A DNA stretch of 48,987 nt from an uncultured Rhodospirillales bacterium. GTDB lineage: Bacteria > Pseudomonadota > Alphaproteobacteria > Azospirillales > Azospirillaceae. The notes under the pieces are model-generated. The model did not search any database. It worked only from the letters and a program-made list of their open reading frames with translations, and was not told where the DNA came from. The stretch's first letter is position 1. The number at the start of each line of letters is the position of its first letter. The position numbers were made by a program, and so were the translations under genes. The DNA is taken from positions 1 through 48,987 of the forward strand of contig CAIYNU010000001.1 of NCBI GenBank assembly GCA_903927615.1, in the 5' to 3' direction. Below, piece by piece: positions 25,663-34,524 of the stretch.

Positions 25663-26268
25663 TTAGAACAGACCTTCCAACGGCGCCTTGCGTTTGCGCT
25701 CGATGGTTGGCGTCTCACCCGCGGTCACCGGCTTGCCTTCCGCCGCATTCTCCTTGAGGCGCTTGGCCTCTTCTTCGGCATTGACCACCGTATAGGGCTG
25801 CTCCTGGGTCTGCCAGAACAGCAAATGGTCAACCCAGTGGCGGTCGGCGGCGACCAGGCTGCGGGTTTCGGCGTCAAGGGTGGTGCGAATGCCCGGTTCG
25901 GCATTGGCGACGCCGGCTTTCGCCAACAGCCCGGATTCACCGGGTGTCGCCGCGGCCTTGAGCCGTTCCGCGCCCGGGGCCTGCTTAAGGCCGAAGACGG
26001 TGCTTTGCGCCGCATTGACCGCCGCCACGTCCTGAGGCCGAGGGGCGCCCGGTTGCGGTGGCCGCAGGGTAAAGTCCGGCGGCATGCTGAGCGGCGCCTG
26101 CTGGACCACCAGGAACTCGTCGGGTGGTGCGTGATCCAAGCCAAACGTTTGGCGCCAGCCGCCGCAGCCGGCCAAAACCAGCGTGCCTGCGGCCAGACAA
26201 CCCACTGCCGCCGCCCTCCGGTACGTCCCCGCACCGTGTCCCCGTGTCCTGCGTCCGTTCTCGTTCAT
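25663..26268 (-). CDS. DUF3035-family lipoprotein
   Basis: 201 residues with a lipoprotein signal peptide: AAAVGCLAAGTLVLAGCGGW, lipobox LAGC, lipidated Cys at about residue 35. The mature part has DHAPPDEFLVVQQAPLSMPP and DFTLRPPQPG, hallmarks of DUF3035, linked in Caulobacter to the BAM outer-membrane assembly complex (BamF). A Pro-rich middle and a basic C-terminus follow. It lies 42 bases downstream of lspA, whose product processes lipoproteins. The order ileS-lspA-DUF3035 is common in alphaproteobacteria. Probably outer-membrane anchored, facing the periplasm. Confidence 0.85.
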   Translation of the reverse strand: MNENGRRTRGHGAGTYRRAAAVGCLAAGTLVLAGCGGWRQTFGLDHAPPDEFLVVQQAPLSMPPDFTLRPPQPGAPRPQDVAAVNAAQSTVFGLKQAPGAERLKAAATPGESGLLAKAGVANAEPGIRTTLDAETRSLVAADRHWVDHLLFWQTQEQPYTVVNAEEEAKRLKENAAEGKPVTAGETPTIERKRKAPLEGLF

Positions 26269-26310
26269 GGCCCTGCCCTGCTCATCCTGCCCGCGCCCCG
26301 GTGCTTAGTC

Positions 26311-26823
26311 TTACGACAAATCCCGGCGGCTGAACAATCCATCAATGACAATCAGCGTGACGCCGACGGTAATGGCACTGTCGGCAACATTGAAGGCCGG
26401 CCAGTGCCAGGCGCCAACGTGGACATCAATGAAATCCGCCACCGCCCCGACCCGCACCCGGTCCACCACATTCCCGACGGCGCCGCCGATCACCGCCCCC
26501 AACCACACCGCGGCAATCATCCGGTCGGCGCGAATCAGCCAGACCAGCAACAGCAGCACCACCGCCGCCGCCACACCGATCAGGATGATGGGCATGGCCT
26601 GAACCTCGCCCGCGAACAGGCCAAAGCTGATGCCATGATTCCAGGTCATCACCAGATTCAGAAAACTGGTGAGTTCGATGGTGCGAGGCGGCTGCATCAC
26701 CACCGTAACCACCCACCCTTTGACCGCCTGATCCAGCGCCACCACCATGACGGCGATGGCCAGACCCAGGGCCAGCCTGCGCCGGGCGCCGGCATCCAGT
26801 CCGCCGCTTCCCTGCCCGCTCAT
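26311..26823 (-). CDS. lspA: Lipoprotein signal peptidase (signal peptidase II)
   Basis: An inner-membrane aspartyl protease that cleaves the signal peptide of diacylglyceryl prolipoproteins. 170 residues with four membrane helices (about 15-35, 72-92, 98-118 and 142-162). The catalytic Asp residues sit in [19 protein letters not shown] and [11 protein letters not shown]. The segment [17 protein letters not shown] is the family signature. The start ATG overlaps the ileS stop by four bases (ATGA), indicating translational coupling. The lipoprotein gene downstream is a likely substrate. Confidence 0.97.
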   Translation of the reverse strand: MSGQGSGGLDAGARRRLALGLAIAVMVVALDQAVKGWVVTVVMQPPRTIELTSFLNLVMTWNHGISFGLFAGEVQAMPIILIGVAAAVVLLLLVWLIRADRMIAAVWLGAVIGGAVGNVVDRVRVGAVADFIDVHVGAWHWPAFNVADSAITVGVTLIVIDGLFSRRDLS

Positions 26824-29726
26824 AATCCCGCCTCCGCCCCGATGGGTTGACCCGCGCTTGATCCCTGACCCCGGCCGCCGGCGTCATGGGCCTCGACCGC
26901 GTCGGCGCACCGCCGACACAGGCTGGGATGACCGGCATCGGCCCCGACCTCGGGCAACACCTTCCAGCACCGGTCACACTTTGCGCCCTCGGCGAGCACC
27001 GCCACCACCGCCACCCCGGACACCTCGTCCAAGGTAAAGGCGCCGACCGGGGGCGGGGCGCTGGTCAGCCGGATCGCCGAAGTAATGGCCACGTCCTGGA
27101 ACGCCACGGTGGCCAGCAGGGCCGCGGTTCCGGCATCCACATGAACCACCGGTTCCGCCTGAAGCGAGGCCCCGATCACCTTGTCGGCCCGCGCCCGCTC
27201 CAACGCCCCGGTCACCACCCGGCGGACCGCCCGGATCCGCTCCCACCGCACCGCCAGATCGTCGTCGCGCCACGCCGCCGGCACTTCGGGGAACGTCCGC
27301 AGATGGACACTATCACCGGTTCCCGCGGCCCCGGCACCGGGCCGGGCCAACCACGCCTCCTCGGCGGTGAAGCACAGGATCGGCGCAAGCCAAGCGGTCA
27401 GGCAGGAAAAGACCTGCTCCAGCACCGTCCGCACCGCACGGCGACTGGCCGAATCGGGCCGGTCGCAGTAAAGCGCGTCCTTACGCACGTCAAAATAGAA
27501 GGCTGACAGATCGACTGCGCAAAAAGTATGCAGTACGGTAAATAGACTATGGAAATCGTAATCAACAATGCCTTGCCGAACCTGCCCGTCCAGTTCGCTG
27601 AGGCGATGGAGGACCCAGCGTTCCAATTCGGGCATGGCCGCGACCTCCGTCACCCGCTCGGCCTCGGTGAAACCATCGAGCGCACCAAGCAGATATCGCA
27701 AGGTATTGCGCAGCCGACGATATAAATCGGCCTGGTACTTGATGATTTCGGGGCCGATCCGCAAGTCCTCGGAATAGTCGGAGCCGACCACCCACAACCG
27801 CAGAATGTCGGCGCCCTGACGTTCATAGACTTCCTGGGGCGCGGTGACATTCTTCAGGGACTTGGACATCTTGAGGCCCCGTTCGTCGAGCACGAAGCCG
27901 TGGGTCAACACCGTCTCGAACGGTGCCCGGCCGCGGGTGCCGCACGACTCCAGCAGCGACGAATGGAACCAGCCGCGATGTTGGTCGGAGCCCTCCAGAT
28001 AAAGTGAGGCCGGCCAACCCAGTTCATCCCGCCGGTGTTCCAAAACAAAGCTGTGGGTCGAACCTGACTCGAACCAGACATCAACGATGTCCCGCACCTG
28101 ATCGAAATCTTCGGCCCGGTAGGCCTCGCCCAGAAAATCCTGAGCCGGCCGGGCAAACCAGCAGTCCGAGCCTTCGGCCTCGAACAGGGCTGCGATCCGA
28201 TTGAGCACCTCGGGATCCGCCAGCGGCCGCCCGTCGGCCTTGGCCACAAACAGGGCGATGGGCACGCCCCAGGCGCGCTGGCGGCTGATGCACCAGTCGG
28301 GGCGGCTGGTGATCATGGCATGGATGCGGTTGCGCCCTTGGGGCGGAACCCAGCGGGTGGCGTCAATCGCCGCCAAAGCCCCCTCGCGCAATCCGTTGCG
28401 GTCCATGGCGATGAACCATTGGGGCGTGGTGCGAAAGATCAGGGGCGCCTTGGATCGCCACGAGCAGGGATAGCTATGCTCCAGCGTACCGCGGGTCAGC
28501 AGGCCGCCGCGTTCGCTGATGGCGCCGATCACCGCCCCGTTGGCATCGCCCCGCTTGCCCTCGGCGGTATAGACGGCGCGGCCCGCGAACAGCGGCACCC
28601 GCTCCAGGAACCGGCCGTCCTCGCCCACCGTCTCCGGGACATCGATGCCGAAATGCTTGCCCAGAAAGAAGTCGTCCTCGCCGTGGCCGGGGGCGATGTG
28701 GACAAAGCCGGTGCCGGTCTCGGTGGTGACGAAATCACCGGGCAACAACGGCACCTCGAACTCGTAACCGGCGCCGTGCAGCGGGTGGCGACAGACCGTG
28801 CCGGCCAGGGCCTCGCCGGAAAGCCGGTGCAGCAAATGCCAGTCGGTGATGCCGGCGGCCTTGGCGGTGGCCTCGGCCAAGGCCAGACACACCACCAGCG
28901 ACTCCCCCGGGACCGCCAAGCTGCCGTCGGCCACCTGCCCGACCCGGAACACGCCATAGTCAAACGCATGGCCATAGGCGATGGCTCGGTTGCCCGGCAG
29001 CGTCCAGGGCGTGGTGGTCCAGATCACCACCGAGGCCCCGGCCAGTTCCGGCCGCGACGGACGCACCACCGGAAAACGAACCGACACGGTGGTCGACACA
29101 TGGTCGTGATACTCGACCTCGGCATCGGCCAGTGCGGTTTTTTCCACCACCGACCACAGCACCGGCCGGACGCCCTTGTACAGCCCGCCATTCACCAGGA
29201 ATTTGTGAATCTCGCGAACAATCTGCGCCTCGGCGGCATGGGTCATGGTGGTGTAGGGCCGAGCCCAATCGCCCACCACCCCCAGGCGCTGGAATTCGCC
29301 CGCCTGGATGTCGACCCAGGTCTGGGCAAACTGCCGGCACTCGGCGCGGAACTGAAGGATGGGCACCTGATCCTTATCACGGCCGGCGGCACGATATTTC
29401 TCTTCGATCTTCCACTCGATGGGCAGACCGTGGCAATCCCAGCCGGGCACATAGGGCGCATCGTAGCCGAGCATCTGCCACGACCGGTTGATCACGTCCT
29501 TAAGAATCTTGTTCAGCGCGTGGCCGATGTGGATATTGCCGTTGGCATAGGGCGGGCCGTCATGAAGGACGAACCGGGGCCGTCCGCTCGAGGCCTCCCG
29601 CAACCGTTGGTACAGGCCGATCCCGGCCCAACGCTTGAGCAATTCCGGCTCCTTGGTCGGCAGCCCTCCCCGCATGGGAAAATCGGTGCGCGGCAGGAAC
29701 ACGGTCGGACGGTAGTCGCGGGGCAT
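26820..29726 (-). CDS. ileS: Isoleucyl-tRNA synthetase
   Basis: A class Ia synthetase that charges tRNA-Ile and edits valine. 968 residues, full length. The HIGH motif lies in [12 protein letters not shown] (about 64-75), the editing domain in the middle ([17 protein letters not shown]), and the KMSKS motif in [14 protein letters not shown]. Residue set CDRCWKVLP and LCRRCADAV near the C-terminus provides the four cysteines of the zinc finger. The N-terminus [20 protein letters not shown] is typical of the bacterial type. It is first gene of the ileS-lspA-DUF3035-GT2 operon; the 132 bases upstream show no strong promoter. Confidence 0.98.
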   Translation of the reverse strand: MPRDYRPTVFLPRTDFPMRGGLPTKEPELLKRWAGIGLYQRLREASSGRPRFVLHDGPPYANGNIHIGHALNKILKDVINRSWQMLGYDAPYVPGWDCHGLPIEWKIEEKYRAAGRDKDQVPILQFRAECRQFAQTWVDIQAGEFQRLGVVGDWARPYTTMTHAAEAQIVREIHKFLVNGGLYKGVRPVLWSVVEKTALADAEVEYHDHVSTTVSVRFPVVRPSRPELAGASVVIWTTTPWTLPGNRAIAYGHAFDYGVFRVGQVADGSLAVPGESLVVCLALAEATAKAAGITDWHLLHRLSGEALAGTVCRHPLHGAGYEFEVPLLPGDFVTTETGTGFVHIAPGHGEDDFFLGKHFGIDVPETVGEDGRFLERVPLFAGRAVYTAEGKRGDANGAVIGAISERGGLLTRGTLEHSYPCSWRSKAPLIFRTTPQWFIAMDRNGLREGALAAIDATRWVPPQGRNRIHAMITSRPDWCISRQRAWGVPIALFVAKADGRPLADPEVLNRIAALFEAEGSDCWFARPAQDFLGEAYRAEDFDQVRDIVDVWFESGSTHSFVLEHRRDELGWPASLYLEGSDQHRGWFHSSLLESCGTRGRAPFETVLTHGFVLDERGLKMSKSLKNVTAPQEVYERQGADILRLWVVGSDYSEDLRIGPEIIKYQADLYRRLRNTLRYLLGALDGFTEAERVTEVAAMPELERWVLHRLSELDGQVRQGIVDYDFHSLFTVLHTFCAVDLSAFYFDVRKDALYCDRPDSASRRAVRTVLEQVFSCLTAWLAPILCFTAEEAWLARPGAGAAGTGDSVHLRTFPEVPAAWRDDDLAVRWERIRAVRRVVTGALERARADKVIGASLQAEPVVHVDAGTAALLATVAFQDVAITSAIRLTSAPPPVGAFTLDEVSGVAVVAVLAEGAKCDRCWKVLPEVGADAGHPSLCRRCADAVEAHDAGGRGQGSSAGQPIGAEAGL

Positions 29727-29858
29727 GGGGCATACTGTTCGGACAGGGGAGCGGGACCGCTAACCGGCGGCAAACGATGTTAACAGGCCACCGCCCCTTA
29801 AAGTCAAGGTTTCCAAAGGCCCCCGAGCGTTTGGTCAGGTTCGGCTGCGGGGCTCCTG

Positions 29859-30962
29859 TTAACCGGACGACGGCGCCCGGTCCGGATGAGCCTGGGCCAG
29901 AAAGAACCGCAGCATTTCCCGGGTGGCATCGGGACCGCGGGGATCACTGTAAGACCCCTTGGCGCACCCGCCGGACCAGGCATGACCGGCGCCGTGAATC
30001 ACCCATTGCTCCAACACCACCCGCCCGGCGGGATCGGTATGGACGATGCGGCTCCAGGCATGGCCGTCCGGCACCTGCCCGGACTGCACTTGGCGGTCGA
30101 GCGTAATCCGGGCCGTCGCCTTCGATTGCGCAATCACCCGGTCGCCGTTGGTCGGATGAACCGTGGTATCGCGGTCCCCATGGAACACGATGGTCGGCAT
30201 GATCTCCCGGCCGCCGGCCGCACCGTCCCGACCGCCAATCGGAGGAACCCTGAGCGGTTCACCCGACCGCATGGCCGTGAAAGCCGACAGCAAACCGTTG
30301 GCGGCGCCACAGGCCAGTCCAGAATGCACGCCGATGGCGGCGTAAAGGTCGGGATAGGCGATTCCCATGATCGCCGCGGCCGCGCCGCCCGCCGACAGGC
30401 CGGCAATATAGACCCGTTGCGGGTCGGCCCCGTAGTCGGCCATCACCTGCCGGGTCATGCCGGCGATGAGCGACGGTTCGCCCCGGTCCCGCTGCTGGTC
30501 GCTGGGACTGAACCAATTCCAACATCGGGACAGATTCGCGCTGGAGGGTTGGGCCGGATAGAGCACCAGGCAGTCGTGCTGTTCGGCCAGGGCATTCATG
30601 CCGGTCCCGACCGCAAAGTCGTCCGGCGACTGGCTGCACCCGTGCATCATCACCAGCAACGGCGGTGGCGGCCCGCCCTGGCCACCCGGGCCATGGAGAC
30701 CCGGCACATAGAGCTTGTAGCTGCGGCGCCCGGCGGTATTGCCGTATTGACCGTCGAGAAACTGCCCCGGCCCGCGCACCGGCACCGATCCCCGCACCAG
30801 CGGCGGACTGCCGGCCGGGAGCGGCCCCGGACCATCATCCTGCCCACCCCTGCCGCGCAACCGCCCCAGCAGTCCGCCCAGGCGCCGACCGACGGCGCCC
30901 AGGAAGCGGCTCAGGCGACCTTTCGCGGCGCCCCCCCGGTCGGCGGATTCCCCAGCGATCAA
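29859..30962 (-). CDS. PHB depolymerase-type esterase
   Basis: An alpha/beta hydrolase of the esterase_phb family (LpqC-like), acting on polyhydroxyalkanoates, feruloyl esters or related polyesters. The core starts at about residue 70 (RRSYKLYVPGLHGPG), with oxyanion-hole region LLVMMHGCSQSPDDFA, nucleophile GLSAGGAAAAIMG, Asp in FHGDRDTTVHPTNGD and His in HGAGHAWSGG. The first 70 residues are Arg/Gly-rich and show no signal peptide, unlike secreted depolymerases. The start is uncertain: TTG 30962 is the first start-type codon and its ribosome binding site is weak. It is transcribed away from the twin-peptide locus. Confidence 0.88.
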   Translation of the reverse strand: MIAGESADRGGAAKGRLSRFLGAVGRRLGGLLGRLRGRGGQDDGPGPLPAGSPPLVRGSVPVRGPGQFLDGQYGNTAGRRSYKLYVPGLHGPGGQGGPPPPLLVMMHGCSQSPDDFAVGTGMNALAEQHDCLVLYPAQPSSANLSRCWNWFSPSDQQRDRGEPSLIAGMTRQVMADYGADPQRVYIAGLSAGGAAAAIMGIAYPDLYAAIGVHSGLACGAANGLLSAFTAMRSGEPLRVPPIGGRDGAAGGREIMPTIVFHGDRDTTVHPTNGDRVIAQSKATARITLDRQVQSGQVPDGHAWSRIVHTDPAGRVVLEQWVIHGAGHAWSGGCAKGSYSDPRGPDATREMLRFFLAQAHPDRAPSSG

Positions 30963-31265
30963 GGCCTCATCCCGGGAGACACTCCCTTATCATCCCACTC
31001 ATCTGTGCAAGGACGCCGAAACGTTGGCGGCCGCACAGGTTCCGGTTCGGCCAGAAGGCGGCCAACCGCACCATCGGCCGAAATCCAGGCGCCGTCAACC
31101 GGCCCCCCCGGTCGGATTTTGCGATTCCCGTCCCAGAGTTCGTTGAAATTTGCGACTCCCGGTCCCGCAGGATGCCAGGACGGCCACCGTCCGGCCACGA
31201 CGGGACATCGGCTAATAGATTGATTTGACGCAAAACTGATCGGCGGACGACCCTGCGGCGGTCGC
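30963..31265. promoter_or_regulatory. Upstream region of the twin-peptide promoter with repeats
   Basis: Between divergent genes lie: two diverged direct repeats, ATTTTGCGATTCCCGTCCC (31116-31134) and AATTTGCGACTCCCGGTCCC (31147-31166); a perfect palindrome GGACGG-CCA-CCGTCC (31178-31192); and TTGAT-TTGA-CGCAA (31220-31233), an 8-of-10 match to an FNR-type box. These are 35-150 bases upstream of the -24 element, where enhancers of sigma-54 promoters normally sit. Confidence 0.4.
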
Positions 31266-31281
31266 TGGCACGCTTGTTGCT
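31266..31281 (+). promoter_or_regulatory. Sigma-54 (RpoN) promoter of the twin-peptide locus
   Basis: TGGCACGCTTGTTGCT is a nearly perfect -24/-12 element: TGGCACG, N4, TTGCT, with GG (31267-31268) and GC (31279-31280) ten bases apart. Transcription would start near 31292, giving a leader of about 94 bases before ATG 31386. Such promoters need an enhancer-binding ATPase (NtrC, NifA or FlbD type). Confidence 0.75.
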
Positions 31282-31385
31282 GAGTATTATCCGTAACCAG
31301 AACCGGATCAGTCACGGAAATCCGTAAGGTCCCGAAGAACCGCAGGATGGCCGGACCTTCATTAACCGACTAAGGAGCACGAACA

Positions 31386-31496
31386 ATGTTGAAGACCAGC
31401 ATCACCACCAGCACCGATGATTTCGAATTGTCGATCGACGACTTGGTGGCGCAGCTCGCCCTGGACAATTACTGCATGATTCCCTGTCAGGATTGA
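31386..31496 (+). CDS. Small peptide A of the PCQD pair (36 residues)
   Basis: I do not recognise this peptide. AAGGAG at 31372-31377, eight bases before ATG 31386, is an ideal ribosome binding site. The peptide opens MLKTSITTSTDDFE and closes DLVAQLALDNYCMIPCQD. The last 22 residues are identical at 15 positions to those of peptide B (31579-31710), while the N-termini differ. There is no signal peptide or membrane helix; the sequence is acidic, with cysteines at 30 and 34. A conserved end with a free N-terminus is unlike most leader-core precursors, where the leader is conserved. It could be a modified peptide, a metal-binding peptide or a protein-binding effector. It lies about 94 bases past a sigma-54 promoter start. 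Confidence 0.7.
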   Translation: MLKTSITTSTDDFELSIDDLVAQLALDNYCMIPCQD

Positions 31497-31578
31497 TCGT
31501 GGACACCGGCCGAGTCCTGGCCTGTCCGAACCGGCTAGACACCTGTGATCGAATCAACCAACTTTATGGAGTATCCCC

Positions 31579-31710
31579 ATGACTAAGCACCTGACCGCTC
31601 TGAAGCCCAGCCCGCAGGCCAGCGCAGGAAATCACTGCGACCTCTCGGTCGAAGACCTTCTGGCGCAACTCGCCCTTGATTATTACTCCCGGGTGCCATG
31701 CCAGGATTGA
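31579..31710 (+). CDS. Small peptide B of the PCQD pair (43 residues)
   Basis: Paralogue of peptide A. GGAG lies seven bases before ATG 31579. It opens MTKHLTALKPSPQASAGNHC and closes DLLAQLALDYYSRVPCQD. The shared block L-S-x-x-D-L-x-A-Q-L-A-L-D-x-Y-x-x-x-P-C-Q-D ends both proteins at exactly the same residue, followed by TGA. Substitutions in the block are mostly conservative (I/V, D/E, V/L, I/V), as expected of protein-level selection. Only the C-terminal cysteine of peptide A's pair is kept (Cys 41); another Cys is at 20. The 82 bases between the genes hold GGACA/TGTCC and GGCC inverted repeats but no new promoter, so both are probably on one transcript. Confidence 0.7.
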   Translation: MTKHLTALKPSPQASAGNHCDLSVEDLLAQLALDYYSRVPCQD

Positions 31711-31766
31711 TCCGGACCATCGAATAAATGGCGTTAGACGTGACGATCCCGACCTTATCAGTTGCG

Positions 31767-32021
31767 CTACGCGGCAGAGGCTGTAGCAACCAGAGAGTCG
31801 GCGACCACCCCGCGGCCGATCGGAGTCAAGACCACGAACTCCCGGCCATACCGTTTTTCCCTGACGATGAACCCCAGCGCCTCGGCGATCTCCAGGCCGG
31901 CGACAAAGTCGGCGAGATCGTCCAGCGCCGCTCGGCCCCGGAAGTCGGCACGGCCGGCCACGGCGTCAAGTAACGATGGCCATGCCGAAATGTTGTAGTT
32001 GGCGTTGTGGGCGCTGGACAT
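31767..32021 (-). CDS. Small winged-helix-like protein
   Basis: 84 residues beginning MSSAHNANYNISAWPSLLDA. The rest reads like a compact winged helix: a first helix LLDAVAG, ALDDLADFVAGLEIAEALGF as the helix-turn-helix region, a wing REKRYGREFVVLTP and a final helix IGRGVVADSLVATA. LTPIGR at the wing end is common in MarR/PadR-type domains. ATG 32021 is chosen because GAGGA lies seven bases upstream. The frame stays open to 32171 (ATG 32165), but that extension is AT-rich and lacks a ribosome binding site. It is convergent with the two peptide genes, 56 bases away, and could be their regulator (inference from position only). Confidence 0.55.
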   Translation of the reverse strand: MSSAHNANYNISAWPSLLDAVAGRADFRGRAALDDLADFVAGLEIAEALGFIVREKRYGREFVVLTPIGRGVVADSLVATASAA

Positions 32022-32460
32022 CCGACAATCCTCATTCTTTCTGATCACCGCACGGGTTTGATCATTGCACCTAAGATGGCTGCCTTCATTACGAAGGCGC
32101 ACATCTGTCGTTTTTGACGTCTCTGCGATCTGTACTGTATTTTGATTGAAATCATGGCTAGCCATAAACAAGCAGCCGCCTTCTAACGCACTCTTGGCAT
32201 TCTTGCAAGAGATTAACGCAAATCATTCATCGAATTTTTCATTAAATCATACAACCGTATGAAGCTTTTCTGTTTCCCGGGGGCTTGAATTGCCTGAAAT
32301 GGGGCAAACAGTACTTTTATAGTCAGTGAAAACCCAGCCGCCACAGGCTGCCGACAGATGTGTCCAGGAGCGTTGCTCCCGGACACCACACAGCGCAGCT
32401 CTGCAAACGGCCGGAGACTCAACCAAAGGAGTGTGAAGCCTTTGGAACCTTCGAACGGCA
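32022..32460. other. Palindrome-rich intergenic region
   Basis: 439 bases without a clear gene, AT-rich at its left half. Perfect palindromes or inverted repeats: ATGGCTAGCCAT (32154-32165), TCTTGCAAGA (32201-32210), TCATAC-AACC-GTATGA (32247-32262), CCAAAGG/CCTTTGG (32425-32447). A hairpin GTGTCC-A-GGAGC-GTT-GCTCC-C-GGACAC lies at 32360-32386. The first three could be operators of the small winged-helix protein; the last two follow the slt stop and may act in termination. Confidence 0.45.
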
Positions 32461-34443
32461 TTAGCGGGCCAGGTCTCGCTTCAGCGTCCGATCCGCGCTG
32501 GCCGTGCCGAGGCGAACGCGGTAGACCTCCAGGGCTTCCAGAACCCGCTGAACATAATTCCGGGTTTCGGCAATCGGAATCGCTTCCACCCAATCCACGG
32601 GATCCAAAACGCCGCCCCGGGGATCGCCGAATTTACCGAGCCAGTCATGGACCCGGCCCGATCCGGCATTATACGCGGCCACCGCCAACAGATAGGAACC
32701 GCCGTAGTTCTCGATCAACTGCCCGAGATAGCTGCTGCCCAGCAGGATATTGTACGCGGGGTCCGAGATCAGCCGGCCGTCGTCATGGTGCAGACCCAGC
32801 TTGCCGGCCACCTGTTGAGCGGTTGGCGGCATAAGCTGCATCAGGCCACGGGCCCCGGCGGAACTGATGGTGGTGGGGTTGAAGGTGCTTTCCTGGCGAA
32901 TCACCGCCAGCGCCAAAGCCGGCTCGATCCCTCCGGCCGGCGGAATGGTCAGCACCGGATAGCCCAACGCAACCAGCGAGGCACCGGCCTGAAGCGCCTG
33001 TTTGGCGACGGCAATGGCCTGGTCCGGCCGCTGCATGTCGTCGGACAGCCGCGCCAGCAACGTGAGCTGTGCGGCACCTTTACTATCCTTGGTCAGCCGG
33101 CGCAAAAACAAGCCGACATGGCCCGCGGCATCATGGGGATCGATCTCGTGGAGGAACCGGATCACCCGCACCAATTCCTGATGATTGAACGCCGACACCT
33201 CGGCTTCGGACACCGCCGGTTCGGGCGGCAGCGCCGGCGGGTGATCGCTCCCCAACGCGGCTACCGCCAACTGGCCGTAGAACATCGTCGGATAGCGGGC
33301 GGCGGCGGTATACCACTGCTGCGCCTGATGGTGGTCCCCCAGCGCCTCGGCTGCCTGCCCGCACCAATAGGCCCCCCTGGCCAAACTCATGGGTGTAGCC
33401 GCCGCCTGATAGACCCGGTGAAAGTGCGTGAAGGCGTCGGAGGGCTGGTGCAAAGCCCGTAGCGCCAGAAAGCCGGCCAGGAACTCCGCCTCGGCCAGGG
33501 GTTGACCTTCGGTCAGACCATGACCCTTCACCAGGCGATAGGCGCCGGCGGCATCCTGTCTCGCCATCAGCCGTCGCGCCAGGATGTTCCGCTCGGTCCA
33601 CCACAACGCCGGCCGTCCCAACTGGGCCGGGGGGTTCCGCAGGATTTCCAAAGCCCCGTCATCATTGTCTTTACGCCGACGCCAATGCAGCCGTTCGTAA
33701 GCCAGACCGGGGTCTCCGGCCAAAGCCGCAGGGACCCGGCTGACGGCCGCCTCCAGACCCGGATCATCCTCGGCCAGAGCGATCCGGGCCAGCGCCAGTG
33801 CCCGATGCCCGTCGTCAACCAGAGGCAGCAACCGGCGGGCCGCGGTCGACTGATGGTCCCACAACAATCGGTCAAGCCGAGCCAGATCGTCGGCGACCCG
33901 CACCTGAGCCTTGAAACGGCTGCGGAAGCCGCTTTCCTCTTCCACCGTCGCGAAGCCGCCGTCACTCCAGAACCGCCTCACCACTTCGGCGGCCCTGCCC
34001 GCCTCACCTACCGCCGCCAGCGCGTCGGCATAGCGTCCGACCCCCTCCCCACTCACGGGTGGATGCTGGGCAAACCAGGCGCGCACCTCGGCGGCCGGCA
34101 AATCCGCGGGCACGGTGGCCTCGGCCTGGCGCTCGAGTCCGGTCTGATTCGGCCAGCCGGGATTGGCGCGGATAAACGCGGTGATGGCGGCGAAGCTGTT
34201 CCCGCTTTGGGGCCGGGCCAGGTCCAGCCACTGAATCACCTTGGCCGGCAGCCGCTCCTTGGGCTCGGCGGCATGCTTCAGAGCCTCACTCCACTGCTCG
34301 TCGGCGGCGTCGCGGAACGCCGCGCGATAAAGGTCGAGGTCGGCCCCCGACAGGACAGCGGCCGAAGCGCACCCCCAACCGCCGGGGCCACCCGACACCA
34401 CCATCAACCCAGCCAGGGCCGCCGCGGCCAGCGCCGTCGTCAA
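32461..34443 (-). CDS. slt: Soluble lytic murein transglycosylase
   Basis: A periplasmic enzyme that cleaves the MurNAc-GlcNAc bond to 1,6-anhydro products during wall turnover. 660 residues from TTG 34443, with GGGAG eight bases before it. The signal peptide is LTTALAAAALAGLMVV to CASA, cleaved near residue 30. A long superhelical U-domain of alpha repeats (about 40-470) precedes the catalytic domain: IRQESTFNPTTISSAGARGL (catalytic Glu) and MQLMPPTAQQVAGKLG, then LLAVAAYNAGSGRV. The frame stays open to 35469 but that extension overlaps dapA and is rejected. The divergent pair slt/dapA shares an 81-base promoter region; the same arrangement with smpB is common in this order. Confidence 0.92.
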   Translation of the reverse strand: MTTALAAAALAGLMVVSGGPGGWGCASAAVLSGADLDLYRAAFRDAADEQWSEALKHAAEPKERLPAKVIQWLDLARPQSGNSFAAITAFIRANPGWPNQTGLERQAEATVPADLPAAEVRAWFAQHPPVSGEGVGRYADALAAVGEAGRAAEVVRRFWSDGGFATVEEESGFRSRFKAQVRVADDLARLDRLLWDHQSTAARRLLPLVDDGHRALALARIALAEDDPGLEAAVSRVPAALAGDPGLAYERLHWRRRKDNDDGALEILRNPPAQLGRPALWWTERNILARRLMARQDAAGAYRLVKGHGLTEGQPLAEAEFLAGFLALRALHQPSDAFTHFHRVYQAAATPMSLARGAYWCGQAAEALGDHHQAQQWYTAAARYPTMFYGQLAVAALGSDHPPALPPEPAVSEAEVSAFNHQELVRVIRFLHEIDPHDAAGHVGLFLRRLTKDSKGAAQLTLLARLSDDMQRPDQAIAVAKQALQAGASLVALGYPVLTIPPAGGIEPALALAVIRQESTFNPTTISSAGARGLMQLMPPTAQQVAGKLGLHHDDGRLISDPAYNILLGSSYLGQLIENYGGSYLLAVAAYNAGSGRVHDWLGKFGDPRGGVLDPVDWVEAIPIAETRNYVQRVLEALEVYRVRLGTASADRTLKRDLAR

Positions 34444-34524
34444 ACGACACCGCTCCCGCTTGCCGCCGCCGGTTCCGGCGGTTAAGGTGGTGGGATTCTT
34501 CGCGTCACGGCAAGGGAGTTTGGC

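Noticed and set aside
28320-29783. 487-residue plus-strand open frame opposite ileS
   Set aside because: ileS has HIGH, KMSKS and zinc motifs throughout; the opposite frame is a compositional shadow rich in Gln, His and Gly.
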